Shown: in pieces, positions 21,901 through 36,900 of the stretch
How the letters are laid out: each line of letters opens with the position of its first letter
How positions within the stretch are numbered: position 1 is the first letter of the stretch
From: Aradus depressus
Taxonomy: Eukaryota > Arthropoda > Insecta > Hemiptera > Aradidae
NCBI GenBank assembly: GCA_963662175.1
Contig: OY759223.1
Location: forward strand, 18,515,460 to 18,579,459
DNA length: 64,000 bases
Reading direction: 5' to 3'
The notes under the pieces: generated by a model
Seen by the model: only the letters and a program-made list of their open reading frames with translations
Databases searched by the model: none
What the model was told of the DNA's origin: nothing
Program-made: the position numbers and the translations under genes

Positions 21901-24900
21901 ACATCTTACAATATTCTTTATTATGCAAAATTGATTCAGTGACCAAGAAAAACTTCTGATTAACGATTGATAAAGCATAATCACGGTCGGTGAATCATTG
22001 TCCCAGCATGTCAATTACGTTTTTGGTCAATCTCCAAAAATCAATCGACTGAGCTTAAAATCAATAGTTGATTTACATAGATACTCCTAAATCCTCATAC
22101 TCAATTTTGTGTCAATATATTCATTACATCGGCAGTTATTAAGGTTTTTTCGGTTGCCTCTCCTCTCATTCCCCTCGTCTCTTTAGCCGATTTCACGAAA
22201 AATTAATATGTGCCGTGTTACCGCTGCTCCTGTACGAGTGTGAGGTGTGGGGTACATCTTTCAATTCAAAAATGAAGAGAATACAAACCTTCCATAAATA
22301 GGGTGATGAGGATGGCGGTGGACGCCCCCTGGTTCATTCGAAACTCTCAGTTACACAGGGAGCTACAACTTGAGACCATAGACGACTTCATCAGAAGGAA
22401 ATTTAGGAAATATCACGATAACTTACCATCAGTTAAAGGTGCTAGAAGATTTAAGTTAGGTGTTCGTTCCGAAACACTTCGTTTAAAACCGCATCTCATT
22501 CAGGACATTATATTATGAACTGTTACTATCAGTTTTCCCCCCTTAAATTTTTGATTATGTTACTGCTACTCCAGCCATCTGTATGTTCTAAATATCTGTA
22601 AATTTTCTACTTTTTTTGTTCTGTAAGATTAATTGCTTAAACAAACTTTAAGGGGTAAATGTATCCCAAAAGTTACTTTCCATTTGCCAAGTGTTACTAA
22701 CGCATAGATTTTCATTATGAAATTATACCATGCAAAACAAATTCATGTTGAAAACTGACATTATTGCAGAGATATTGTGAAGTAATTCAAATGAACTTGA
22801 ATGAAATAAAACTAGTTTATTTATGGTATTGTCTAATTTCATATAATATATATACATGGGAGTACTTTCGGTATTTCTACCATCCTCAGCCGAAAGCATA
22901 AGAGATAAGACTCTTATGCTTTTGGCTGTAAATATAGTTAGTGAAATTAGACAATATATTAAATAAACAAGTTTTATTTCTTTCAAGTTCATTTGAATTA
23001 TTTCACAATATCTCTGCAATAATGTCAGTTTTCATTGAGAAAGCATGAAAGATAAGACTCACTAAATTCATGTTGATCTGGTAAATAAAGAATTTTATAA
23101 AAATAAAATTGATACATAAAATTTCATGTCGACACATTTATGCAGTTATTAGAGTTTTTGTGTTAATCCCTCTTTTCCTTTTGGTCAATATGGCTGAAAA
23201 TCAATATTTGTCGTATTTTTATGTATTTAGATACACATATAATATTTCGTTTTGATATATCCATTTCATCGAGAGTTATCGTGTTTAGAAACACACATAG
23301 ATATAATTGTGTTTTTTTTTTTTTAATTTTTGGAATCAGGTCTAAACGCTCTTCTTCATGCCATCGCAAGTCCAAGTGACATTCCCACTCAAATAATAAT
23401 ATAGAAACATTATCCAATTTGGATGACATTTGTATCATACAAATTTAAAAAATATATAATATAATTTTTTTCTCTAAGCCTTCTAATTTTTGATTGATAT
23501 TTTTACTCAGGTACAAATCTCTTTCAAGTGGCAGCACATGAGTTCGGCCATTCGTTGGGTCTGTCACACTCAGACGTGAGGACAGCGCTCATGGCTCCAT
23601 TCTACAGAGGCTACCAGTCAGACTTCGAACTGGACGATGATGATGTCGATGCCATTCAGGTAGAATGTTCATCTAAAAGATACAGACAAAAAAAATATAA
23701 ATCATGAATGAAATACATTAATGTATGAATGAAATTAGGCCTTATTGTAAAGAACTTATAACAACTTCTAAGTTGAAAGAATTAAAGAACACACGGCCGA
23801 AATAAAGAACCGAGGAAACCGTTCTACATTCGCGACCCACATAATTGACAATAGCCACACTTTCGACCCATCTACAGGCATCAAATATCTCCACTATTGC
23901 TCAAAAAGCAGGCTACTTAATAGCTTAGAGCAATTAGAAATAAATTAAGCTACCAAAAGAAACATTTGTATGAATGACCAAATTTATTTCAACTATTCCC
24001 CTTTGTTAACACCCTGATCCAGTTCTGTTTCCACATATATGTTTGTATTATCTGTTATTAATATTTGGTTCCACATATATGTTTCAAGTTATCTAAATCT
24101 TAACATTATTATTAATTTTATTTCTATTTTTTATTATTTACTTGTATTTGTTCTTATTTATTTGCTATTTTCCCCGTATTGGTCTAGTGATATTGTTTTA
24201 TGTAAATTTAGAACTAGGTTGTGTTAAGAAATATTTCATGAGTTAGCTAACGGTACAGCCGGGGGACTCCCAAGTTTTAATAGCACCCTTTGACCTGAGA
24301 TGTATTTGAAGGGTCGCTCTCTGCAAACTGACTTAGTTCATAACTAGACCTGACGATGGTATAAAGCCGAAACCGGTAGTTATATGTATATATATCTTTA
24401 GTGGAATAGACAATATTTCAAAAAATAAGTTTGTTTTATTCATTTAAAAACTTATAACTTATTACAATGAAGTGAGTACTTAAATTATTATTATTTATTT
24501 ATTATTATTCCCTCTTTCTCTTCACTTTCTTTCTAAATCATTCTTGTTTTAATAACAACAAAATAAATAAATTGGAAAACATTGTAAAGAAAAACAATAA
24601 GATATATCAAATTGTATGCAACGTTATCGCAAAACCAAAGCATCAAATAGAAAATAAATAAAGATATATTCAATATATAAAATGTAAATATCTTAAATAT
24701 ATACTTTAGAATCATGAATATTCATTCAATATAAAATAATGGTTTGAATTATTAGCTGTTGATCTGTAACATTGAACTTTCTGATGTCTGCCATCCAGCG
24801 CACACTCGGGATGTAGATATTTATTTGTTTTTGTTCCTCAAGAACTGATTTCCTGTCTGATAAACAATCGTTCACTGAAAGTAATAGAAAAAATAGACAC

Positions 24901-27900
24901 CATTGTAAAAACAGTCACTTGATTTTTTTTTTTTTTTCAACATAAATAAAACAATTGAGAAATTGTTCTACTCATTGCTTAAAAATATAATATGTATCAA
25001 ACAAGGAAGTAGAGTTAATCCACTCAAATGAAATCTATCTCCACAATTTTGCAAGCATTGTGAGAGAATTTAATGAGACTTCCAATGGACACAATTTTCG
25101 GACGCCAATTTACCGAGATGAGAAATGAGAAAATAATAATAAATAGAAAATAAAATTATTAAGTATAAATGTACACAATTTCGAGTTTTTATCGAAAATG
25201 AGATATTTACATAGTTTATCTTGAAAGTTTAAAGTAACACTATGTTCCTATCTGTTTAGAAACTAAATAATAATTTAGGTACGTGGTTTATTTGAATTAA
25301 TTACCGCAAACATTTTTTTTTTCAGTTATTTAGACTAATTTTATTTTAAAAATGTTGAAATAATGTTTAATAGAGACGCTATGAAGATGAATCGTTAAAA
25401 TTCTGAAAAAAATGATAGTTGTGACATAGTGTAGTTTACTTTCGAGGTACAGATATATATAATAATAAATTCATGCGTTTCTTTTACATTAATAATAACT
25501 GAAGTAATAAACGAAATATATAATAGAAAATAACCTGATATATAATTCATAACATTTTGCCATGTAATTATAAAGTTCGGGAGACCTTGGACATTTTGAT
25601 AGAGGTTCATCATAGCACGGCATACTAGCTGTGGGGGACTGTGTTAATATTTAGTATCATAGGTCTTAAACTATTGTGTGTAGGACATCTAAAAAATATG
25701 TGTGGCAAATCTTATTTTTTGTGAGTTACAAAATAGTGCAGTATTTTTTATGAATTTATAGTGTAAATTTATGAGAAATTTAACGGCGTAATGCTTCAAC
25801 ATTCTGAATTCTGTAAAGAATTTTATATAACTAATATTATTATCAAATGTTAGATAATCTTCAGTGACAAGTTATTGGGATGAAAACTAACAGAATGACA
25901 AATAGTGTGACTTATTCAATTTATTATTGTCAAAGGATATTTAAAATATTTAATTTTGGATATTGGAAAATGTGTTCCTTTTTGTTTTTAAATCAAACTG
26001 ATAATGTCATCTGTTGGTTCTCTGTTCAACCTTTAAGATTATCGTGTCAGAAAAAATTTAGATCTGAGTCAAGTCAAACTGAAGGAGAATGAAAAATATA
26101 AATAAAGTCCAGTGTCCTTCAATTGGATATCCTACTTAACTATATATAATATGTCATAATCATATTATATAATAAAAAATTTTATGTAATATCAAGTTTG
26201 TGTTGTGTGGAAAGATTTTCAGGTAATGTTGTAATTTCCATAATAAATTTCTGACATAAAATATGAATTTTTGATAATTTTGTGACTTTCTAGTCCATTT
26301 GATGAGTCCAATGAAAAGGATGGGGATGAATTGAGAGATATAGAGCTACAAAAAGGAAATTCTACAATTTTATTTTAAAATATTTAATGAACAAATATTA
26401 TTGTTGAGAAATAAATGTTTTTGGCGTCAAAAAATATGCAGGAATCGCTCACAATGCTTGGCCTGTATTTGTCACAATGACTCAAATATAATTTGTGCAA
26501 TTTTTTTTTTAGGAGACAGACACACAAACGACTTACAAACTTTTTTTATTTTTCTTATTTGACCTAAAAAATCGAGAAAACTAAAATGTTTCTTAGGTAG
26601 AATTTTAAACAATGCAACTAGATGCTACAGCGAAAAAATATATAACTTTTATTTTTTTACGCAAATGGAATTACTTCTATCTAACAGATGTTAAGCGTCT
26701 TCGTATATATTATAAAACAGTGACTTATTTAAACATATTAGTATATCAAAGGTAGATTCTAAGGGAATAAAACTAAAATACAGGAAAGTTATTGTTTTGG
26801 ATTACAATATAATAAATAATACTAGTAATGATTCGTTTAATATAAATAATGAATATAAAGTGGAAAAAGGAGACATCAGTTCTTTCAAAAATTATTTATC
26901 ACTTATAGGTACCTAAGCAAGAAGAGAGTGAACGGAACTGTTTCTTGAGATCACCACTTGGGGCGTTGGTGTTCTAAGTCAAATTTTTAACTTGTGTCCT
27001 TGATTTAAACAATCAGTATATATTAATCTGATATATAAATATATTGTGATATAAAAATTATGTCAGTTATTAAATTAAAGAATCTATAGTATCCTTATTC
27101 ATAGTAAATATCAGTTTTGATTGTATTTCTGAATGAAAGTTTGTAAATTATCGAGACATTGTATTTTGGCTCGAATCATGTCAATGTGAAACAGAACCCA
27201 ACTTAACTGGAACTCCAGAAACTACCAAAGTAAATATAAAAAATGTATAGATTCAACAATGTATGGAATTATTTGAAAGGAGTAATATTTTTGTTCCTTT
27301 CAATTCTTAAATTTAAACTTTTATTCGTTAGACCTAAATGCATTTATTATTTCTGCTTATGGGTTTGCTTATAGGTGATCATGCCAGAAGCCAAGCGTAA
27401 ATTGGCATAAACTATTATAATTAAAAAACAGAGCAACGCAATCGTCTATTCTTTTGCAGTATCTAAAAAATAAAAAAAAATATTTAATTGTTAGAAATGT
27501 TTTCTCCAGAGATCTTGTGGAAGTTCATTGTAAATACTACTGAATAAAACACTTAGAACGAGTCAAAAAATTCCACTATATTTATATAAAAGACACAATA
27601 TATTTCGCTGGTTAGAGCATTGTCAAGTGTACAGGATACAGACTCTAACCAGTGAAATATATTGTGTATCTAAATATAGTGGAATTTTTTGACTTGTTCT
27701 GTGTGTTTAATTCAGTAGTATTTAATTGTTAGTTATTGTGACTCAAGCCCGGCCTTTTAACTTAATCTAGGCTCATCCGATGGAAGACTTGCTCAGGGTT
27801 TTTTCCTAGGGCCGGACTTGTGTATTTTTGTGTATGATAGCATATTTATTTGTTTTGTAACAATCAACCCATGCCAAAATAAGTAATAATTGAATTATTT

Positions 27901-30900
27901 TTTAGACTTTGTACGGTCGAGGTAAGCCGAAGGGCTCCTCAGGAGGGAAGCCTCCCACGCTAGCCCCTGAACCAGACTCACCCGCCGATGAAGACGGAGC
28001 CGAACTATGCAACGATGCTACCGTCGATACTCTATTCAACTCTGCAGATGGCGACACTTATGCTTTTAAAGGTTCTTATTTCTTTCTTATACTATGTCCT
28101 AAATCACTGAGGATAATCACTACCTACCCAGAATATCTACATTATAAATTTTGCAAATTTAACTCATTCACTTTAAAATCCTTTATACTAAATTATTTCA
28201 ATTACTTTTGGCGAACATTGTTCTCATCTATTGTTCTCATCTATTGTTCTCATCTATTGTTCTCATCTATTGTTCTCATCTATTGTTCTCATCTATTGTT
28301 CTCATCTATTGTTCTCATCTATTGTTCTCATCTATTGTTCTCATCTATTGTTCTCATCTATTAATTAATACTCATTTAATAATTATATTGTTCTAAAATA
28401 TAGTTTCTGCGTACGCCACTGCCCTCAGTCATAATTCGACAATGATTTGGAATTTTTTTCACTGTACGAATATTGACTGGATAATGAAAGCATAATAAAA
28501 AAAAAAATGTCACCGGTGAATCACCGCGAATGTCATTCCTCCTCTCGCTGCCCCTCCAAAACCAGTCGATCGTTTGTGCTAATAATCAACAGTTGACTTA
28601 CATAAGAGGTCCTTAAATCCTCACACTAAATTTTGTGTCAATAAATTCATTATATCGGCAGTTATTAGGATTTTTGAATTGAACCCCAACCCTTGAACTT
28701 CCCCTTTTCCTTCAGCCGATAACACTGAAATTTGACATATATCCTCATTTGCGTTTTAACATAAAATATAAAATTTCATGTCGATACATTTTTTACATTG
28801 GCAGCTATTGGGGTTTTTGAGTTTAGAACAATCTCTGATTCTCCCCTTCCCTTCTGCCGATTCCGCTCAAAATTAATAGGTGTTTTCCTTATGGGGTTTT
28901 GAACAATATATGCAATTTTGTGTCCATACATTCATTAGATTTTTTTTTTAATATTTGGATTCTAGAGGTCGGAAAACATGAAATTCCGATGAAAACTCCG
29001 CATCAAATTTTAGACCGATTACATAACTTACCCTATACTTCGTAAAAGTAAAAATGTTATTAGAAGTTATGACTGTGTATTTCCTAACTCCACCAGTACT
29101 ATGAGTTTTATAGCAGTCATAATAGATTTAGTTATCTATTAATCATAATAGATTTAGTTATGAATGTGTACTTCCACATACATTTTTTACATCGACAGGT
29201 ATTTAGGTTTTTGAGTTTAGAACCACCTCTGATTCTCCCCTTCCCTTCTGCCGATTCCGCTAAAAATTAATAGGTGTTGTCCTTATGGTGTTTTGAACAT
29301 ACCTATGAAATTTTGTGTCGATACATTCATTCTATGGGGAGTTATCGTGTTCACAGACACACTGATTTTTTTTCCCATATTTGAATTCTAGAGATCGGAA
29401 AACATGACTCCGCATCGGATTTTCGACCGATAACTTCCTTTACTTCGAATACTATATAAGTTTCATAGTTGTGTAATCATTATAGATTTATTTATTCCTT
29501 CAACACTTTAATATTACATTTTACGATATTTTTCTCAAGAACGATGTGTGAGTTCAAAATTTTCGAATTATTTCGTTATTTATACAAAACAATTGAATAT
29601 CAATAATATATTTTTCGAAAAAGAACTCCCATCATCTATCATTTATTTTCATGATCCTTATTGTAAACAATTATTCCTTCATATTTATCACAATAATATC
29701 AAAAAAACCTATGTTTTTTAAAAATATTGTCTGTTTCACATAATATATAAAATACATGAGAGTATTTTCGATATTGCTACCATATATTTTGTGAAATAAA
29801 CAATATTTAAAAAAAAAAATATACCATATCATCAAAAAACATACGGAGGGTCTACTTCTGTATTAAAACTTTTAGTCTGGTTTAAAATAAGATATATATT
29901 GTTTAAAATAAGTAAAATCACGTATCTAGTTATCGGACAAACTCAAATTCGAACTTTGAAAATAATACTGAATTGCCACGAATGAATATGCTAACCAACT
30001 ATGACTTATTTTTGCAATTACGCTGAATTAATCATGATAGCAGTCACACATCACAAAATTAATTCATGTCGAAAATTGAAAAAAATGTCTAAAAATATTA
30101 AATGTTACTTGTGGATTGAACGCGGTGCCGGAAACTGGAAATCGTCAACTTAGCATTTTGACAGAGTGATTGATTCGTAAAGATGGTTTTGGATAAATAT
30201 TGTGATCAAAAAGAAAATAGTGTACAATAAAGATACTGATGATGAATAAAGCTGTACCTAAGCATATATGTAATGACATTTTACAATGCTTAGGACAACA
30301 TTATTGGAAGCTGACGAAGGAGTCAATTGCACCTGGCTATCCTAAACTGATCAGTAAAACGTGGATTGGACTTCCTGGCAACATTGACGCAGCATTCACC
30401 TATCGAAACGGCAAAACGTACTTCTTCAAAGGAACTCAATATTGGAGGTACAATGGCAACAAAATGGATGGCACTTACCCTAAACCCATTTCGGAAGGGT
30501 TTACTGGCATCCCTGATGGTATCGATGCAGCCATGGTCTGGAGTGGAAACGGCAAAATATACTTCTTTAAAGGTACACTTATATCCATTTTTTTAGGAAT
30601 AATAATAAAAATATATGAGAATTTTTTTGAAGGTTGTGGGCTTGATGCATTTCATAAAATAACAGACTGTTACAGCTCTCTGCTTTTATTACATCAGTTA
30701 AAATATATATAATCTATTTATTAAAGCTATTATTTTTTTGGATTTTTAAAACCTAGCAATTACAAACTTTTTGGGAAGTACTCCTATCATTAGTATCTAT
30801 CTATAATTTATTTGTTCGTTAACACTTTTTTCATATGGACATATTTATTGAGTCGACTTCTATGTTTAAAAATAGAAGAAGAAGAGTTTATTATAACAGT

Positions 30901-33900
30901 CGCATTTACAGAGGTACAATTATACAATAAGGTTCCTTAATCATTACCTTTATACACTAAATACAAATAAGAAATAATCAGATAAATTAAACACAATGCT
31001 ACTGCTTAAGAGTAAATTTTAAAAAAACTTTTAAAGAAATACCTCACATTTTTAAGTTTTTATAACAAAAAAAATGTGCAATCTTTAATTATAACATAAA
31101 CGTGAGACTCACATTTTTTTTTTTAGTGCAATGATAGAAAAATTGTTATATTATATTGACAACTTATTATGAATTTTTTGTGTTATAGTAATTTTATACA
31201 GAAAGTCCCAACAATACTAATTTTATTTCCATTCAGTATTAGAGTGAATTTTTTCCCCAAGTATGAAAACCTGAAAAGTACTTTTTCATTATTTTATTTC
31301 TTAGCTCAAAATTATTATTTCGTAGATAAATGGTAATCCTTATGAAAATAATCAACTAAAACGTTGGTGTTGTAAGATATGCTAGAGAATAATTATTTAA
31401 AATGCGGACTGCTAGTTATTCAACAGTTGTTGAATACTTGCTATGGGAAATAATTTTAACCTTAGCATAAAATTCGGAAAATCTATATTTTATATAATAA
31501 TATAAAATAACATAAAATAGATTGGGGAATTTTTAACTTTTATTTATTTTGTCTTATGTTCTGGCATACTTTTTTCAATTTTATTTACATCAATTTTTAT
31601 GATTATTGATATTATATACTGAATTAAAATAAGATCAACCTTTGTATAATTTGAGTTATATTTAATTAATTTTTTTTTTAGGTTCTAAATTTTGGAAATT
31701 TGATCCAATGCAAAAGCCACCAGTGAAAAGTAATTATCCCAAGCCGATTTCGAATTGGGAAGGCATCCCAAACAATCTGGATGCTGTTCTAACCTACACC
31801 AACGGATGGACCTACTTTTTCAAACAGGGAGTGTACTATAGGTTCAACGACAGGTCTTTTGCTGTAAGTGTTTTATAATTCAATTTTATATCATCAATAT
31901 AATCTATTTTATTTATTTTTTTTATTTATTATAACATATATATGAAAGTAAGTACCAACAAAATGCTGCAAGGAAGAATATCGGAGCGATTGGTCAGTTT
32001 CTCTTCTGAACTTATTGGATGCCATATTTAGTTATGATTCTGCACAATACTGAAATATAGTTAATTCCAAATTAGCAAGTACAGAAGATGAGAGGAGATG
32101 CTTGCCCATAAATAATTAGAAGAATAAATAAATAAAATACCTGGGAGGTAAAATAAACTTAAGCATGCCGTCCTTCGGATGGGACATTAAGCGATGGTCC
32201 AGAGCCGGTGCAATGTCAGGTACTCGTTAAAGACCCCTACCCCAGGTGAATAAAAATTCAGGGTTGGCAAAATTTAGGACTCCCAGAGTAGAGTTGGCCT
32301 CATGTCCATCAAAGTGACGAAAGAGCGCTCTGGTAGTAGGCGATATGACCTCGTAGTTAAAGCCCGGGCATGAGTCATAAAACCTAACCTAACCTAATAA
32401 TTATATATATATATATACCAAATATATATATATATATACTCAAGAGGCCATGGGGTCCGCGGGTGGCCGACCCCCTGTGTAAGGTCACAGTTCAGGTAAC
32501 AGGTATTTATAACTCCAAGGAAGTCAGGGACACATTTAATGCTATATTATAGTAAAACTAGCGTTACTGGTAGCAATCATTGAAAGGAAAGGTAGAAAAT
32601 ACCATGTGTGTTCGATTAGGTTAGTTTTTATGACTCATGCCCGGGCTTTAACTACGAGGTCATATCGCCTACTACCAGTGCGTTCTTTCGTCACTCTGGT
32701 GGACATGAGCCCGACTCTACTGTGGGAGTCATAAATTTTGCCTATCCTAAATTTTTATTCACCTAGGGTAGGGGTCTTTAACGAGTACCTGACATTCTAC
32801 AGGCTCGGGACCATCGCTTATCGTCTTATCCGAAGGACGGCGTGCTTAAGTTCATTTTATCTCCCAGAGGGCCTCGGTCGTGTTTCGAATCCACGATCTT
32901 GAGCTCAGAAGACAAGCACGCAGACCACTGAGCTACCGGGACCCTTATGTGTGTTAGATATCATAAAGTGCACCTCCAAAATACTTAAAATCATTAAATA
33001 AAATAATAATGACTAAATACTTCAAAATAAGAAACATTTCTTCTTTTCAGTCATTTTTAAGTACATACCATCTATACATTAAAATAACACACTTCCTCAT
33101 TACCTGCCCCAAATATGATGATTTAAAAAATAAAATATTTAAAAACAACATAGATACTTCATTTATGTTGGAATTATTAAATGGTAAAGATTGGCAACTA
33201 CTGGTAAATTATTGCAAAAAGGCTTACGATTTCATAAACTGTGAATTAAATAAATAAATAAATAGGAACAAAGATATATTTATTATTTTATTTTTATTTG
33301 TATTTTAGAAAGAAAAATTTGTTATTAATAAGTTTATGAGAAATAAGTTTATAAGATAATATTATTTATGTAAATCTAGACTCCTCAAGACGGCTTAGGC
33401 CATTGAGTTTGTCTTCGTAAAAGGTCACATTATTGTGTATATGTTTTGTATGTAATTTTCTATTATGTTAAATGAATAAAGACTTTACTACTACTATTAC
33501 AACATTAAAGTAACAACATTTCGGGAAATCAGCCGAATTTAAGAGAGAGGTGGCTTAACACAAACGACTTAATAACTGCCATTGGTATCAATATATCCAG
33601 TCAAAATTTAATATGAGAATTCAAAATTCCAAAATTAGAAGAATAAATCTGTGAAAAATATATATTATGATAAATTCAGAATCTTACACAATCCGAAAGT
33701 GAGTTTTTTTAGTTAACCCTAATGTTAGCTCATTCTCGGATTTGAACTATTATCAGTTTGATTGAGCTTTTTGAAATTTGAAAATAATAGGCTGGCAATA
33801 AAATAATTTTCTATTCCTTATATTACTGTATTACTACAATTGACAAATTAATGATTATAGTTACTTCAATTATCATACTAATTTATTTTATGTAAGAAGG

Positions 33901-36900
33901 ATTTCTTTTCTTTCAATCACGCACGCGAGTTTTATGTTTCACTTGTGATTCTATTGTTTTATTATTATTATTTTACTGTATTCATTTGCATAAATAATTT
34001 TTCATGAAGGTCATAAGGAATCTCGGTTGAAAATATTATAAAACTTGTATAAGTGAAGTTAAGACTAATGGTTGCTATTTTTTTTATCATTCTAATGAAA
34101 TTTTTCCTCCGTTTTCGCTTTCTCTGACCAATCGAATTTAAATCCTCATACTAAATTTAGTGTTGATACATTCATTACCACAGTTATTAGGGTTTTTTGA
34201 GTCCAATTTGCGGAAATTTAATATGTATCCTCCTTGAGAGCGCCGGTAGCTCAATGGTATGCATACTTGCCTTCTGTACTCAAGATCGTGGGTTCGAAAC
34301 CCGACCAAAGCCCTTAGTTTATTTTATCTGGGAGGTAAAATAAACTTAAGCACGCCGTCCTTCGAATGGGTCGTTAAGCGATGGTCCCGAGGCTGTACGA
34401 TGTCAGGTACTCGTTAAAGACTCCCACAGTAATGTCGGGATCATGTCCACCAGAGTGACAAAAGAGCGCTCTGGTAGTAGGCGATGTGCCATAATAACTA
34501 ACTGTATCCTCCTTTTGGAGATTTAAATATACTTATGAATTATCCTTTTTTTTGGTGTTAAACCACCCTCCAATTCTTTTCTTTCCTTTGGCCGATAAGG
34601 CTGAAAATTAATAGGTGATGTCCTTATTGGGTTTTAGATTTATATATACAAAAGTTTATCTCGATACATTAATTGAATTGAGTTATCGTGTTCAAAGTTA
34701 CACAGTTAGACATTTTTTTTTTTTTTATATTAAATTCATTATTGAATTTCCAACCGATAAATTTTCTTAGGGTATTAGACTATTATTGATCAGATTTATT
34801 GACTGAACTTTATGGTATTCCAGGTGGATGATGCAGACCCACCATTTCCTCGACCGGCTGGCTACTGGTGGTTTGGGTGTCGATCGGAAACCAAGGGCGG
34901 AATAACCGGTGAGCGAAAAGATGTTGACTCCCTTCAAGATGGAGATTATCCTCAGCTGGGGTTGCGGAGTGGGTCTTCAGGAGTGAGGGAAGGGGACATC
35001 ACAGACATTATACTGGACGGCGGTGAGTCCCACCTGTCCAAAGGGAGCATCTGACTGAACAGAAAAAAAAAACTATACTACTCTAGTGTCACGTAACATA
35101 CCTAACTATTATCCACTGGAGAAAATGTAGTGGAGAGAACTGGTTTAGTTCAGCTTATTCACTAGTTCTTTACCAAACTCTTTTGTCTGATAGTCTCACA
35201 CATTATTAGTCTTATCAATAGCTTGAATCAGTAGTCTTCTTATAGTCGTTTCAGACTCTACTTCTTCTAGTCAACATCATCAACTTTTAATTATTTCAAA
35301 CACTAGTCTAGACTCCTTGCTCTAGTTCTCGAGCCTTTGCGATGTCAGGTTGTCGTTAAAGATACCTGTCTAACTGAATAGGGAAATTTAGGACTCTCAG
35401 AAGAGCTCATATCGCAGACGCTAGAGTTCTCAGTTAGTAGTTGAAGACACTTCCTTTATTCCTCCAGGGACTGAATGCTAGTGACCTTCATATATCATCT
35501 CTGTCTCTAAATTTCTTTCATTTAGTTGTCTTAGACACAATTCTCCTTCTGTCAGTAGTCTTAGACATTAGTTTTTTCCTCAAGTAATCTCCTATCTCCA
35601 GGAAGCTCAGACTAGTAGTATCTCTTCCCCTAGAGCTTTCATTACAGAATTGCTTGTAAGAACGCCAAGAACAGCCAGTTCTCTGCCCCACTGACGAATC
35701 CTTCTCTCCATCTGCAGACATTTCTTCTTTGTAGATCTCTTCTTTTTATCTCATGATAATTTATGATAATAATTAACAATGTTAACTAACTTATTTTTAT
35801 TATTTTATTTATTTTGTTTTTTCTTTGTTTTTAATTAAAAAGACATTCTAAGTCAAGAACTAATTTTTAAATTTCCCTTTTAATAATTCCTTTTGAATAG
35901 CATGAATTATGTAAATAACTAAAAATAATAATATTTAAAAAACTTCCTTTGTACATAGTCCTACATACCATTGCACAACAAATTAAATTTTTAAAAAATC
36001 TCTCCATTTTATTTAAATCCTTATGTGCGCTAAATTTGAATCAGGCGGAAAGAAAAAAAATAGTCTACCACTTTCTTGTGCCGTGCCAAAATGTAGATTT
36101 CCAAAAAGGACAAACGTTGTGCAATGGATTTCTTAACTTTCTCTAAACAACTGTAATTTCATTGGTATGGGCTTACTTCTTGACTAATATTACTTCTTTT
36201 CGGTCATCTCAACTGACTAATATTACTTTATTTTTCGGTCATCTCAACTGACTAATATTAATTTATTTTTCGGCCATCTCAACTGTCTAATATTACTTTA
36301 TTTTTCGGTCATCTCAACTGACTAATATTACTTTTACTTATTATTAAAATTTGAAAAAAAAAAAAATAATAATAATAAAAAAATAAAAAAAAGCACTTGG
36401 TGGTGTTAGTTTCCTTTTATTAATTAAAATTAAACCTTCTTAAAAAAATTAAAAAATACTAATTTATTAAAACATAACCACTATACAATAATAAGACAAA
36501 TATGAATAAAATGTTTAAAAAGTGGGTTTGTAAAATTTGTGACATATAGGAATGTGTGTTTTTATTTTTATTTTATTTTTTATCACACATAATTTGCTGT
36601 GGCTATAAACGATGGGCTATTGGATATTTATCTAGCTTTTACCGGTCGCCACCCTGTTTTCCCCTGGTTTATTATTTCACCTTTTTCATCAGTTATAATT
36701 ATTTAATTCTATGAAAATTATTCGATATCATTATTATTACCTTATTATTGGTTACCATGGTTAATTAATTGATTTCTCATTATTTTTTCTATATCTCTTT
36801 TTTTTTTTTTTTTGTTAAATCTAATTAACAAATATTAAAATAATGATGATTATTATTTTTGATCTATAAGTATGCAACTTCTTTTTTGTGTTCTTCTATG

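Larger units (their letters stand above)
20097..23510 (+). other. Mmp2 intron, 3.4 kb
   Basis: Phase 1. Contains an hAT-type MITE, two LINE C-terminal remnants, family B sequence and a foldback with a hammerhead-like motif. A stretch of about 21320-21960 is AT-rich with nothing else recognised. Confidence 0.8.
23660..27905 (+). other. Mmp2 intron, 4.2 kb, mostly featureless
   Basis: Phase 0. Apart from the hammerhead-like repeat (24347-24445) and the foldback (27532-27723), it is long AT-rich DNA in which I recognise no gene, SINE or transposon between about 24450 and 27480. Confidence 0.75.
28072..30293 (+). other. Mmp2 intron, 2.2 kb
   Basis: Phase 1. Contains a 13-bp tandem repeat, a long family B block and a small foldback near 29.75 kb. 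Confidence 0.8.
31864..34823 (+). other. Mmp2 intron, 3.0 kb
   Basis: Phase 0. Contains three SINE copies, a LINE C-terminal remnant, an (AT)n run at 32402-32440 and family B fragments at 33525-33660, 34130-34235 and 34500-34780. The stretch 33661-34129 is AT-rich with nothing recognised. Confidence 0.8.

Noticed and set aside
28208..28396. Open frames over the 13-bp repeat
   Set aside because: They follow from a stop-free tandem unit, not from a gene.
33661..34129. Possible extra Mmp2 exon between blades
   Set aside because: The hemopexin domain is complete without it and no frame here has hemopexin-like sequence.
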